From assembly GCA_910586555.1 (NCBI GenBank), contig CAJUJY010000024.1, positions 1 through 50,984 of the forward strand: a stretch of 50,984 nucleotides of DNA, in the 5' to 3' direction. Positions within the stretch are counted from its first letter, which is position 1. The number at the start of each line of letters is the position of its first letter. The translations under genes and the position numbers were made by a program. Shown here piece by piece: positions 7,258 through 16,275 of the stretch. The notes under the pieces were generated by a model. That model did not search any database, had not been told where the DNA came from, and saw only the letters and a program-made list of their open reading frames with translations. Origin of the DNA: an uncultured Lachnospiraceae bacterium (GTDB lineage Bacteria; Bacillota; Clostridia; Lachnospirales; Lachnospiraceae).

Positions 7258-9126
7258 TTAATTTTTCTGGTAATATTTAGCCTGCTCATTCCACATTTCA
7301 TAATATTTTCCATTGTGGTCTTTTAATAATCCATTATGGTTTCCATATTGCACCAGCCTTCCTTCATGGAATACTGCGATTTTTTCACAAAACTGGCATG
7401 AGGAAAGCCGGTGTGATATATAAATTGCTGTTTTTGTGCCTGTAATTTTATCAAAGTTTGTATATATTTCATATTCGGCAAGAGGGTCAAGTGCTGCGGT
7501 TGGTTCGTCTAAAAGTACAAATGGTGAATCTTTATACATTGCCCTTGCTATTGCAATTTTTTGTGCCTCCCCGCCAGATATTTCTACCCCGTTATCATCA
7601 AAATCTTTATAAAGATACGTTTCTAATCCCATTCCATGTTCTTTTATACGTTTACCAAAACCTGAATCTTTAAGGCATTTTTTAACAAGTTCTTTATTAT
7701 ATTCTGTATCTGTTGCAATGTTTTGTGCAAGCTGGAATGGAAATAATGTATAGTCCTGGAATACAACAGAAAAAAGGGCCCTGTATTCATCTGCTTTAAA
7801 TTTGCGGATATCTACACCATTTAAAAGTATTTCACCTTTACAAGGATCATAAAGACGGCATAAAAGCTTAATCATAGTTGTTTTGCCAGAACCATTCATT
7901 CCTACTACTGCAAGTTTCTCACCAATTTTTAATTTCATTGAAAAATCTTTTAATGCAGGTTCACTGCTTCCTGGATAACAGAATGTAACATTTTTAAATT
8001 CAATCTGGTATTCATTATCACTGCGTTTTTCAACTGGAAGTTTTCCTTTATACATTTCATCTTCAAATTCTAAAAGTTCAATAGTACTTGCCTGTTTCCT
8101 GGCTGTCAATGCAAATCCAGTTATATCATTTATAAGGGAATATACTGACAAAAGCAGTTTATTCAGGCAGCCTGCAAGCTTTATAATGTCACCTGCACCT
8201 GCTTTTGCTGCAATAGCTGCAAGTGTTACTGCCAGATAGCTAAAACCCTCTATAGCACCTCTTGCAAAGGTTATTGATCCATATTGGCCAGCCCACCCAG
8301 CGGCAGAATCTTTTAAATGCATGCGGTACTTTTTATTTTTAAAAACCCCGTTACACCAGCGTTCCATAAGCTTATAACTTCCATAAATCCTTATATCTTT
8401 GCCGCTTTTATAATTAAATCCATTTCCACAGGCAAAGTCCCAGGCAAATGTAAGCAAATCCTCTTTATCTTCTTCTTTAACCTTTCCAAACATAAACTGG
8501 TCAGCTTTCTTTTTATAATATACACCTGTTTTTATAGATATAATTAAAATTATTAACAATATAAAAAGTACAATAAATACATATTTACGTCCTGTACCAA
8601 ACAACAGGCTGGCTACAGGAAAAGCAACAAACACAGCACCAGCAATATTAAAAATCCCGAATATTATAGCATTTCCCTGCCAGAATAGTGAATTAATGCC
8701 TGCACCCCAGTTATTGTCATTTCTTATCCTGTCACGCAGTTCTTTTATTTCCGGGCTGTCAATCCTTGAAAAATCCATATCAAGCATTTTTGTCTGTGTC
8801 ATACATGAATAAACTGAAAATACTTTTTCCCTGCGTACTTCCATACGGTTCCATACTGAACTTGCTATAAAGCTTAATATAAATATTGCAAAAAGGGTAA
8901 ATACTATAACAGATAAAACTTCTTTAAAGCTTTTTTTGGCAATAACACTGTCTAATATATATGCAGATAAAACCAGTTGTATATATGGGATAATTACATT
9001 TATTATATGTACAATGCTTGTAAAGAAAAAGTACCATTTATCTATATCTGTAATAATTTTTAATATTTTTCTTATATTTTTTATATGTTCTTTAAGCGGG
9101 ATTTTTGTTGTTAAATCTGTATTCAT
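7258..9126 (-). CDS. ABC exporter half-transporter, second subunit
   Basis: 622 aa: an N-terminal transmembrane domain of about six helices (residues about 30-330), then the ATPase domain. Walker A is GMNGSGKTT (409-417), the signature is ISGGEAQKIAIARA, Walker B is FVLLDEPTAALDP, and an ISHRLS switch His follows. The start overlaps the stop of the preceding ABC gene by 4 bp (ATGA), so the two are translationally coupled and probably form a heterodimer in the cytoplasmic membrane. Substrate is unknown. The neighbouring AgrC-like kinase and LytTR regulator point to a peptide or a toxic compound. No precursor peptide or maturation enzyme is visible nearby. Confidence 0.9.
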   Translation of the reverse strand: MNTDLTTKIPLKEHIKNIRKILKIITDIDKWYFFFTSIVHIINVIIPYIQLVLSAYILDSVIAKKSFKEVLSVIVFTLFAIFILSFIASSVWNRMEVRREKVFSVYSCMTQTKMLDMDFSRIDSPEIKELRDRIRNDNNWGAGINSLFWQGNAIIFGIFNIAGAVFVAFPVASLLFGTGRKYVFIVLFILLIILIISIKTGVYYKKKADQFMFGKVKEEDKEDLLTFAWDFACGNGFNYKSGKDIRIYGSYKLMERWCNGVFKNKKYRMHLKDSAAGWAGQYGSITFARGAIEGFSYLAVTLAAIAAKAGAGDIIKLAGCLNKLLLSVYSLINDITGFALTARKQASTIELLEFEDEMYKGKLPVEKRSDNEYQIEFKNVTFCYPGSSEPALKDFSMKLKIGEKLAVVGMNGSGKTTMIKLLCRLYDPCKGEILLNGVDIRKFKADEYRALFSVVFQDYTLFPFQLAQNIATDTEYNKELVKKCLKDSGFGKRIKEHGMGLETYLYKDFDDNGVEISGGEAQKIAIARAMYKDSPFVLLDEPTAALDPLAEYEIYTNFDKITGTKTAIYISHRLSSCQFCEKIAVFHEGRLVQYGNHNGLLKDHNGKYYEMWNEQAKYYQKN

Positions 9127-10997
9127 TCTGCCTCCTCCTTTTGGTAATAATTGCTTTGTATCTGGAACATCTGGGCATATTTACCATTAAGCACCATTAA
9201 TTCATTATGGCTGCCTTCTTCTATTATCCTGCCATTTTCAAGCATTATAATCCTGTCAGAAAACCTTGTACTTGCAAGCCTGTGGGAAATAAAAACTGCC
9301 GTTTTACCCTTACTGTATTTATTATAATTATTATAAACTTCACTTTCTACAACAGGATCTAATGCCGCAGTTGGCTCATCTAAAACAAGTACTGGTGCAT
9401 CTTTATAAAGTGCCCTTGCAAGCAGAAGCTTCTGCTGCTGGCCTCCTGATAGTTCAATTCCATTTTTCATAATATACTTTGTCACATATGTTTCCAGTGT
9501 TATATTCCTTTTAATAAAAAATTCCTTTAAACCAGCTTTAGAAAGCGCTTCCCATGCCCTGTCCATGTCTGCATTGCCCGCTTTATCCATTGCAATGTTT
9601 TCAATTAATTTAAAAGGAAGTACAAGCTGTTCCTGGAAAATAGCAGAAAAAAGCGAATAAATTTCTTTTCTTGGAAATTCATTCCTGTCTATTCCATTAA
9701 GCAGTATTTTTCCTGTATCTGGTTCATACATGCCGCATAACAGTTTTACAAATGTAGTTTTTCCTGCACCATTAACACCTACAAGGGCTATTTTCTCTCC
9801 TGCATTTATTTTTAGGTTTAAATGTTTAAAAATTTGTTTCTTTTCTGTATTTCCACTTATTTCCGGCCCTTCCCCCGCGTCCTGGTATGCAAAACTTACA
9901 TCCTTAAATTCAATATTTATGGGAAATTCCAGTTCATTTATATGCCTGCTGCCAGAACTTATATTTTCTTTTGGAAGTTCCATATAGGTACGTAAATAAT
10001 CAGCAGAGTTTGCAGCAGAACGCAGTTCTGACAAAGAATTCATAATACTTGTTATAAATCCAGAAAATCCTGTAATTGCACCAAAATACAATATAAAACC
10101 GCCAGCATCTATTGTCCCTTCCAGTGCCTGGTATAAAAGAAATGTATATGCCCCAAGATCCCTTGCCATTGACAGCGCAAAACCAGCCTTTTCATAAAAT
10201 GATCTTTTCATATATATTTTATAATTTAACCTCTTCTGTTTTTCAATTACCATATCACGCAGCTTTACAAGCCAGTGGTTCATTCCGAAAATCCTGATAT
10301 CTTTAGCACCTTTTGTATGTCCCATTGAATTTAAAACACAATAATATTTCTTATTTGACTCCGCTATTTCATCACGGAGGGTTTCTTCATAATGTATCTG
10401 GCATAAATCAATTATATAATTAATAAATGCAAGCACATCAAGCACCAGAAGAAGCCATAGGCCAAGCGTGCCAATTACTGTAGAATAAAGTAAAAAACAT
10501 AAAATATTTATAGATATATTTGTCACTCCTGTAACCATTCTTGACATGGCTGACCAGTCACCACTAGAAAGGGAATCATAAGCTTTCCAGTAAACTTTTT
10601 TAACTTCACCTGACTCTGTGTATTTATAGGGAATCCTTAAACTTTTAAGGAATAAAAGTCCTATAAACTGGCTGCGCTGTGAATTATAATAATTATATTT
10701 TCCAGAAGAAACAACAGTCTTTAATGTATAAACTGCCATTGTTAAAAATGTAAATGGAATAAGTACCATAACTGCTTTACTTATAGAAGCTTTATTTGTT
10801 ACAAGGTCTATAACTATCTTAGGCAGGTAAATTCCCATTAAAGGAACTACTGCCCCTAAAATTATTTCAAAAGTGCACAAAAAAAGCACAAGCGGCTCAT
10901 ATTTCTGGAAATATTTTATAAAATAAATAATATCACTAATTATAGAATAATGCTTTACCACAAATCCTTGTGTGGTATCTTGTGTTTTATTTTTCAT
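9123..10997 (-). CDS. ABC exporter half-transporter, first subunit
   Basis: 624 aa, same build as its partner: membrane domain (about 35-340) and ATPase domain with Walker A GVNGAGKTT, signature LSGGQQQKLLLARA, Walker B VLVLDEPTAALDP and ISHRLA. Both half-transporters keep Glu after Walker B, so both sites look able to hydrolyse ATP. AAGGAGAGG precedes the ATG. The upstream gap to the kinase gene carries a promoter and a paired direct repeat (11030-11095), which marks this gene as the first of the exporter transcript. Confidence 0.9.
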   Translation of the reverse strand: MKNKTQDTTQGFVVKHYSIISDIIYFIKYFQKYEPLVLFLCTFEIILGAVVPLMGIYLPKIVIDLVTNKASISKAVMVLIPFTFLTMAVYTLKTVVSSGKYNYYNSQRSQFIGLLFLKSLRIPYKYTESGEVKKVYWKAYDSLSSGDWSAMSRMVTGVTNISINILCFLLYSTVIGTLGLWLLLVLDVLAFINYIIDLCQIHYEETLRDEIAESNKKYYCVLNSMGHTKGAKDIRIFGMNHWLVKLRDMVIEKQKRLNYKIYMKRSFYEKAGFALSMARDLGAYTFLLYQALEGTIDAGGFILYFGAITGFSGFITSIMNSLSELRSAANSADYLRTYMELPKENISSGSRHINELEFPINIEFKDVSFAYQDAGEGPEISGNTEKKQIFKHLNLKINAGEKIALVGVNGAGKTTFVKLLCGMYEPDTGKILLNGIDRNEFPRKEIYSLFSAIFQEQLVLPFKLIENIAMDKAGNADMDRAWEALSKAGLKEFFIKRNITLETYVTKYIMKNGIELSGGQQQKLLLARALYKDAPVLVLDEPTAALDPVVESEVYNNYNKYSKGKTAVFISHRLASTRFSDRIIMLENGRIIEEGSHNELMVLNGKYAQMFQIQSNYYQKEEAE

Positions 10998-11029
10998 TTG
11001 CCTCTCCTTATTTTAAAATTGATGTATCT

Positions 11030-11095
11030 ATTATAAAACATATTTCCCTTTAATATAAAAAAAGTGCACGAGTGGCAGCTACCGTGCACGAATGG
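11030..11095 (-). promoter_or_regulatory. Exporter promoter with two-box direct-repeat operator
   Basis: On the minus strand, TATAAT lies at 11035-11030. The -35 position (11058-11053) reads TTATAT and is poor. Five bases upstream of it starts a pair of direct repeats, CCACTCGTGCAC (11075-11064) and CCATTCGTGCAC (11095-11084), 20 bp apart. Two direct repeats on one DNA face next to a weak -35 is the usual arrangement for LytTR-type activators, and a LytTR regulator gene lies at 12672. The box sequence is not the textbook LytTR consensus, so assignment is by architecture. Confidence 0.55.
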
Positions 11096-11113
11096 TAATT
11101 TTTTATATTTTAT

Positions 11114-11878
11114 TTATAGCGGAAGCATTATTTCTGTTACAAAAACCCCTTCTTCATCCTGTCTTTCAAGATAGCCATTATAACGGCTTACTACTTTATC
11201 AACGCGCGCAAGCCCAAAACCATGTCCAGTCCCGTTTTTAGTTGATTTATAAATTTTTCCAGACCTTCTTCTCTTGCCCTCTGATGAGTTCATAATATAA
11301 ATATAAAGCTGCCCTTTTAATATATCAATATAAATACGTATAAAACGGTTTTCCAGGGTCTTAATGCCATCACATGCTTCCATTGCATTATCCATAAGGT
11401 TACCAATAACCAGGCTTAAATCTATCTCCGAAAATGACATATTAAGTTCCTTTGGTACAATAGCTTTAGCATCTACTTTAATCCCTCTTGATACTGCCAG
11501 GGAAATCTTGCTGTTTAAGATAGCATCAATCATAACATTGCCTGTTTTAATTACGGTATCCAGTTTTACAAGGTCTTTATCCAGTTCACTTAAAAAACTG
11601 GAAAGTTCTTCAAGCCTTCCCATAGCAAGGTACGCTTTCATAGTCTGGATATGGTCATGGTAATCATGTTTCCAGCCTCTTGTCTGCCTGTACATATTCT
11701 GCACCTCTTCAAAATGCTTTTCAAGCAGATCACTCTGGTATGCAAAGGTACGCCTGTCCATACGCCAGAAAAACCACCTGCTAACCAGGAAAATAAAAAG
11801 AGTAACAGCAAAAATACATGCCACTATAATTATTGTTATATATGTAAGATTATTTGCAGTTAAATAAACTTTTAACAT
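11114..11878 (-). CDS. AgrC-like GHKL sensor histidine kinase with short sensor
   Basis: 254 aa. One N-terminal membrane helix (about residues 13-35), then a dimerisation helix with the phospho-acceptor in WKHDYHDHI, then a GHKL ATPase domain with N-box NLMDNAMEAC and G-box GHGFGLARV. AgrC/VirS-type kinases usually have six or so membrane helices that bind a peptide. This one has only one, so it probably senses membrane stress, an accessory protein or the exporter itself. GGAGG precedes the ATG. It sits upstream of the exporter on the same strand and is divergent from the LytTR regulator, its likely partner. It may also be partly read through into the exporter operon. Confidence 0.85.
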   Translation of the reverse strand: MLKVYLTANNLTYITIIIVACIFAVTLFIFLVSRWFFWRMDRRTFAYQSDLLEKHFEEVQNMYRQTRGWKHDYHDHIQTMKAYLAMGRLEELSSFLSELDKDLVKLDTVIKTGNVMIDAILNSKISLAVSRGIKVDAKAIVPKELNMSFSEIDLSLVIGNLMDNAMEACDGIKTLENRFIRIYIDILKGQLYIYIMNSSEGKRRRSGKIYKSTKNGTGHGFGLARVDKVVSRYNGYLERQDEEGVFVTEIMLPL

Positions 11879-11930
11879 AAATCCTGCCTCCTGATGCTGT
11901 TATAATAACATTCACTGTTTATACATTAGT

Positions 11931-11959
11931 ATTGTATTTCATTTCTTGTAAAAAGTAAA
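11931..11959 (-). promoter_or_regulatory. Putative promoter of the sensor kinase
   Basis: On the minus strand, TTTACT (11959-11954), 17 bp, TACAAT (11936-11931). It lies about 50 bp before the kinase start. Confidence 0.45.
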
Positions 11960-12062
11960 TATTAATCCAGCTTAAGGCAGAACTGCTTCATAAATTACTT
12001 GTATATTCTATGGAATTTATATAAGTTAAAATATTGTGTTACAGAACTTTATAATGGACAGC

Positions 12063-12091
12063 TTGTAATAAACTAGAAAAACTGTTATAAT
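12063..12091 (+). promoter_or_regulatory. Putative promoter before the decayed acetyltransferase
   Basis: TTGTAA (12063-12068), 17 bp, TATAAT (12086-12091). It may now serve the LytTR regulator downstream, since the gene between them is broken. Confidence 0.5.
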
Positions 12092-12153
12092 TAAACAAGT
12101 AATTATAATAGAAAATATTTTTAATATTACAGAGGAGTTATTGTATATAAAAA

Positions 12154-12573
12154 ATGGATTATATAATTTATGGGGATTTAAAAATACGTGATATGGAAAA
12201 AGAAGATGCAAAGATTATTTATAATACCTATTTATCTTATAACTGGCATCCTGTTCTTGAACCAGAAGAAGGGCCATATGGTGGCCAGAAAATACCAGAA
12301 ATTGTTGATTTGTGCGTGTTCTTTGATAAACATAATCTTGGTATTTGAAGTAGGCTTCTTGACGTTTGTGAAAGTGAGGCAGCAAAGATTTGTGATAAGG
12401 TATATCTTGGTGCAGGACTTCATTCTGGTTATGGTACAGCACAGAGAATGTATGTTAAAAGGGGATATATTCCAGATGGAAGCGGTGTCTGGTGGAACGG
12501 GAAAAACCTTCCCCAATATGCAGAATGTGTTAATGATGATGAACTGGTATTATATATGCTTAAGGAACTTTAA
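12154..12573 (+). pseudogene. Decayed GNAT acetyltransferase
   Basis: One reading frame of 140 codons is interrupted by TGA at 12346-12348. Before it, the N-terminus MDYIIYGDLKIRDMEKEDAK and the GPYGGQKIPEIVDLCVF strand are recognisable as GNAT. After it, in the same frame, comes SRLLDVCESEAAKICDKVYL and then LHSGYGTAQRMYVKRGYIPDG to a normal stop. The stop replaces what should be a Gly of the acetyl-CoA loop (HNLGI-x-SRLL), consistent with a GGA to TGA change. The total is shorter than the family (about 170 aa), and residues seem to be missing between NWHPVLE and the next strand. So there was one deletion plus one nonsense mutation. Confidence 0.8.
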
Positions 12574-12671
12574 ATATATAAACCTGCTTGCATGTTCTTA
12601 TGCTCCAGGGGAAATATTTTTATCAATTGCCAAAGTGTTATAATACAGAAAGATATAAAAAATTTATGTTT

Positions 12672-13436
12672 ATGAAAGCGGCTATTATAGAAGATAATGC
12701 AGTACATGCAGATTTACTTGGAAAATATCTATTGGAATGGAGCAAGGATAAACAAATCCTGTTAGAAATAAATAAGTATAAAAGCGCAGAAAGTTTTTTG
12801 TTTGAATGGGAGCCTGGGCTTGGCTTTGATGTACTTTTTATTGATATCCAGATGGAGGATATGAACGGTATGGAAATGGCTAAATCTGTCAGGAAAAAAG
12901 ACAGCAGCATTAATATAGTTTTCACTACAGGGATTACTGGATATATAGAAGAAGGCTATGAGGTTGAAGCCTTGCATTATCTTATTAAACCAGTTAATAA
13001 AAAGAAACTTCATACATGCATGGATAAAGTTTTTAAAAGAAAAAATAATATAAATTATATCCTTGTACACTCAAAAGATGAAACCATAAAAATTTTAACA
13101 AGCCAGATTAATTATATTGAAGCAAGAGGGCATAATTGTGTAATTGAAGTAATTGCTAATGAAGCTTGCAACAGGCAGAAATATCTTAAACAAACAGAGC
13201 TCCAGACAGAACTTATTGAAGTACCAGAAAGCATTTCGGAATTAGAAATCCTTGTAATGGCATATAGTTTTATTAAATGCCACCGTTCCTATTTGTGCAA
13301 TATACAAAATATACACCAGATTGGAAAAACAGAGATAACCTTTGATACAGGAAGCCATATTCCTGTAAGCAGAAGGCTTCATAAAGATGTAAACCAGGCA
13401 TTTATAAAATATTTTTCTAAAATAAAAGATTTATAA
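12672..13436 (+). CDS. LytTR-family response regulator
   Basis: 254 aa from ATG 12672; an ATG two codons earlier is also possible and neither has a strong ribosome site. The receiver domain has the acidic pair in AAIIEDN, phospho-acceptor Asp in LFIDIQMEDMNG, and Lys in LIKPVNKKKL. The C-terminal LytTR DNA-binding domain (about 140-250) shows INYIEARGHNCVI and FIKCHRSYLCNIQNI, with an insertion of roughly 20 residues between its first strands. Such regulators bind paired direct repeats. A fitting pair sits at 11064-11095 before the exporter. It is divergent from the kinase gene and convergent with the EamA gene. Confidence 0.85.
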   Translation: MKAAIIEDNAVHADLLGKYLLEWSKDKQILLEINKYKSAESFLFEWEPGLGFDVLFIDIQMEDMNGMEMAKSVRKKDSSINIVFTTGITGYIEEGYEVEALHYLIKPVNKKKLHTCMDKVFKRKNNINYILVHSKDETIKILTSQINYIEARGHNCVIEVIANEACNRQKYLKQTELQTELIEVPESISELEILVMAYSFIKCHRSYLCNIQNIHQIGKTEITFDTGSHIPVSRRLHKDVNQAFIKYFSKIKDL

Positions 13437-14324
13437 TTAACTGCTTTTGCTGTTTTTTCCTGAGATTATAAGCCCTGCAAGTACCAGGACAATTCCTGCT
13501 GCTGGTATTATAGTTATTTTTTCATGCAGTATGGCTACAGACGCAAGTACTGTTACAACTGGCACAATATAAATATATATGCTTGTTTTTACTGCACCAA
13601 GGATTTTAACAGCATAATTCCATGTTACAAAACACATTGCAGAAGCCCCCGCCCCAAGAAAAACCAGGTTTAATAAATACTTTACATTAGTAAAACCTCT
13701 TGTATCCATTTTAAAACCAGTGAAAAAAAGTGCAGGAAGCATAAATATAATACCATATGTAAAAGTACGCCTTGTTGATTTTATAATATTATAGCCATAG
13801 CTGCCTGTTATCTTTGACAATAAAGAGTATACAGCCCATACAAAAGCGGCAGCAAAAGCTAAAATATCCCCTGTTATGTTTAGTTTTAAATCCGTTCCAT
13901 TAAAACTAATTAAACATATGCCAGCCATTGATATAATAAACCCAGTAAAAAAATTTATATTAAGGTGTTCCTGCTTTTTCATAAATATTTGTGATAAAAC
14001 TGCTGTAAAAAAAGGTGCAGCAGAAATAATTACACCAACATTTGATGCCATTGTATAAGTTAAAGCTATATTTTCCAAAAGGTAATAAAGGCATATTCCA
14101 CATAAACCAGAAAGGGCAAATACTAACTCTTCTTTCTTATTTTTCACATAAAGCCGTCCCGGACATACAATAAAAAGAACTGCAAGGCCAATAAGGAACC
14201 GTAAAAACAATATTAAGACAGGAGAAAAACTTTCAAGTAATATCTTAGTTGAAATAAATGTAGTTCCCCATATTATAATTGTAACTAATGCTGCTAAATG
14301 TCCTTTTATATTATTATTTTCCAT
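13437..14324 (-). CDS. EamA/DMT-family transporter
   Basis: 295 aa from ATG 14324, chosen because GGAGG sits 7 nt upstream. Ten predicted membrane helices are arranged as two repeats of five, with the N-terminal IIIWGTTFISTKILL typical of EamA (drug/metabolite) exporters, and the second half starting near AFVWAVYSLLSK. Substrate cannot be told from sequence; relatives export amino acids or other small metabolites. It follows the AraC regulator gene by 20 bp on the same strand, a common regulator-exporter pair. The stop abuts that of the LytTR regulator (convergent, no spacer). Confidence 0.85.
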   Translation of the reverse strand: MENNNIKGHLAALVTIIIWGTTFISTKILLESFSPVLILFLRFLIGLAVLFIVCPGRLYVKNKKEELVFALSGLCGICLYYLLENIALTYTMASNVGVIISAAPFFTAVLSQIFMKKQEHLNINFFTGFIISMAGICLISFNGTDLKLNITGDILAFAAAFVWAVYSLLSKITGSYGYNIIKSTRRTFTYGIIFMLPALFFTGFKMDTRGFTNVKYLLNLVFLGAGASAMCFVTWNYAVKILGAVKTSIYIYIVPVVTVLASVAILHEKITIIPAAGIVLVLAGLIISGKNSKSS

Positions 14325-14344
14325 TTTAACCTCCATTTTGTATT

Positions 14345-15190
14345 TTATAACCTGGCCTGCTTTCCTTTCTGTTTTTGGTTTTCTTTAAAAATGTTTCTGT
14401 ACATGGCAGGAGAAATTCCTGTAAATTTATTAAAAAAATGGGAAAGATGGCTCTGGTCTGTAAATCCTGCCTGTAATGCTGCCTGTGCAGGAACTTCTCC
14501 TTTTTCTAATAACTGTTTTGCTTTTTCTATGCGTAATGCCTGTAAATACCTGTAAGGTGTAATTCCTTTGGACTTTTTAAAAGCACGCAGTAATGCCTGC
14601 TGGTTAAAGTGGCTGCACTTGCAAAGCTGTTCTAATGTAATATGCCTGTCCCAGTTTTTTTGTATAAATAAACATGCCATTTCAACACCATAAATATATG
14701 GCATTACAGCATCTTTAGAGGTTTTTCCATATTTTTCAGATAGTAATTTTATAAGAAGCAGAAATACTTGTTCTTTCTTTTGTTTATCTTGTCCAGATAT
14801 TATCATTTTGTAAAGGGAAGAAAACAGGTAACATGCTTTATTATCTTTTATTACATTTTCTGGGAAAGTATATAACCTTTTCTCTCCCGTAATTTTTTCT
14901 GAAACAGATAATAGTATTTCTTTGTGTATATTTAAACCAATATAATTAAAACCGCTGCTGCCATTTTGGACACAGCCGTGGTTATCATATGGGTTAAATA
15001 TTACAATATCACCCTGTTTTATATTATATTCCCTGTTTTTACACTGCATAAAACGTGAACCCTTTTCTACCATCCCAATTACATAATAATTATGGAAATG
15101 GTTAGGAAAAGGCTGTGCCATTCCTTTAAACTGGTATGCCTCAATATTTAACTGGCTGTCATAACAAACATGCTTTACCACATTTTCCAA
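14345..15190 (-). CDS. AraC-family regulator with cupin sensor domain
   Basis: The N-terminal half is a cupin-type ligand domain (PNHFHNYYVIGMVEKGSR and IKQGDIVIFNPYDNHG). The C-terminal half has two helix-turn-helices (ITLEQLCKCSHFNQQALLRA and VPAQAALQAGFTDQSHLSHF), ending with GISPAMYRN. I place the start at TTG 15190 because GGAGGGG lies 5 nt upstream. The ATG 12 codons earlier (15226) lacks a site. This class (cupin-HTH) often controls an adjacent exporter, here the EamA gene 20 bp downstream. Confidence 0.82.
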   Translation of the reverse strand: MENVVKHVCYDSQLNIEAYQFKGMAQPFPNHFHNYYVIGMVEKGSRFMQCKNREYNIKQGDIVIFNPYDNHGCVQNGSSGFNYIGLNIHKEILLSVSEKITGEKRLYTFPENVIKDNKACYLFSSLYKMIISGQDKQKKEQVFLLLIKLLSEKYGKTSKDAVMPYIYGVEMACLFIQKNWDRHITLEQLCKCSHFNQQALLRAFKKSKGITPYRYLQALRIEKAKQLLEKGEVPAQAALQAGFTDQSHLSHFFNKFTGISPAMYRNIFKENQKQKGKQARL

Positions 15191-15492
15191 ATAATCCCCT
15201 CCATATATATCTCTCGGTTTAAACATCTATGGTTCTATTATACATAAATAAACATGCATGTCTTGTACGATATTTACAATTCTCTTTGCCATAAGTATAA
15301 ATCCCAGAACCACGGTTTGCAAGATATTTTCTTACTGGGAATAAGCATTTAGCATAATTTCATTACAAAAGCTAAAAGCTGGAAAATTAAATAAATATCT
15401 GCAAACTATAAATATATGTACTGGATTGTAATAGATATCTGTGTATCTGGAAGGGTCTTCAAAATATATATATTTGCTTTATTTATGAATAA

Positions 15493-15521
15493 TTGACAAA
15501 GCTATGCCAGTATTTTATACT
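15493..15521 (+). promoter_or_regulatory. Promoter of the Uma2-like gene
   Basis: TTGACA (15493-15498), 17 bp, TATACT (15516-15521). The spacing is ideal and the hexamers nearly consensus. Confidence 0.75.
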
Positions 15522-15555
15522 ATTATAAAAAATTTAAAAGTCTAACTAGCTGTTC

Positions 15556-15608
15556 TAACCTTATTAAGTAAGTTCCCTTTAAGCAGCAGGCCTGGTTTAC
15601 CAGGGCTT
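15556..15608 (-). repeat. IS-end-like repeat copy with hairpin
   Basis: On the minus strand, CTTAAAGGGAACTTACTTAAT followed by AAGGTTA matches the copy at 2781-2806 (CTTAAAGGGCTTACTTAAT then GAGGTTA). Next to it GCCTGG-TTTA-CCAGGGC (15590-15606) forms a 6-bp hairpin. Written on the plus strand it sits in the 5' leader of the Uma2 gene. Confidence 0.45.
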
Positions 15609-15643
15609 TAAAAATGGTAATAAAGTTGGAAGGATGTGGTTTT

Positions 15644-16216
15644 ATGCCAGAGGTAAAGAAAAATTATAGTGATAATTACAGAAAGACAGAGAAAATTAAC
15701 GGGATTATTTATAATATGTCCCCTGCTGCCAATTTCAGGCATGGGATAGTTAATGGCAATATACACAGGATAATAGCCAATGCTTTAAGAAACAGTGTAT
15801 ACCGTGTATTTATGGAAAACCTTGATTTTAAATACCATCCGGATATTAATGATGATTATATTGTACCAGATATTATGGTTGCATGTGACCGTAAAAAATT
15901 AAAGGGTGGTGCATATTATGGTACTCCAAAATTTGTTGTAGAAACATTAAGCCCGTCTACTTCTATGCGGGATATGACAGAAAAGAAGGATATTTATGAA
16001 CAGGCTGGCGTAGATGAATACTGGATTGTATTACCAAGAGAAAAGGGGGTTAATATTTATTACCTGGAAAATGGAAAATATGTGTTAAAGTTTAGTTATA
16101 TCCTGGAAGATGATAAAGAGGAAGAACACTACAATGCAGATACTGTTATTTCATTACGCAGGTTTCCAGATATTACAATGACACTGGAAGAAATTTTTGA
16201 AAATGTAGATGAATAA
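15644..16216 (+). CDS. Uma2-family (DUF820) PD-(D/E)XK nuclease-like protein
   Basis: 190 aa from ATG 15644 (GAAGGA about 9 nt upstream); an ATG ten codons earlier has no site. The fold is a PD-(D/E)XK nuclease core. Visible signatures are AANFRHGIVNGNIHRII near the N-terminus, YIVPDIMVACDR with the catalytic-type Asp, FVVETLSPSTSMRDM with Glu, and the EKKDIYEQAGVDEYWIVLP region that normally carries the Lys. Biological role of Uma2 proteins is unknown; they are multiplied in many genomes. A strong promoter precedes it, and the acetyltransferase follows within 60 bp. Confidence 0.85.
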   Translation: MPEVKKNYSDNYRKTEKINGIIYNMSPAANFRHGIVNGNIHRIIANALRNSVYRVFMENLDFKYHPDINDDYIVPDIMVACDRKKLKGGAYYGTPKFVVETLSPSTSMRDMTEKKDIYEQAGVDEYWIVLPREKGVNIYYLENGKYVLKFSYILEDDKEEEHYNADTVISLRRFPDITMTLEEIFENVDE

Positions 16217-16275
16217 AGATGAATTGTTATAATGGAGGCCGTCTGCAAATATATTTAAAAATCCAGGGGGTATTT

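Larger units (their letters stand above)
15191..15613. other. Intergenic region between divergent AraC and Uma2 genes
   Basis: No coding frame is supported. It contains the Uma2 promoter (15493-15521), a copy of the ACTTACTTAAT repeat on the minus strand and a small GC-rich hairpin just before the gene. The middle part, 15240-15480, is AT-rich and shows nothing I can name. Confidence 0.6.

Noticed and set aside
10998..12153. Small pheromone or bacteriocin precursor gene beside the kinase/exporter
   Set aside because: No short frame with a ribosome site and a double-glycine or AgrD-like pattern could be found in the gaps.
12346..12348. TGA read as glycine (recoding) in the acetyltransferase
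   Set aside because: TGA ends an apparently normal gene nearby (for example at 19557-19559), and the gene also lacks residues elsewhere; a nonsense mutation is simpler.
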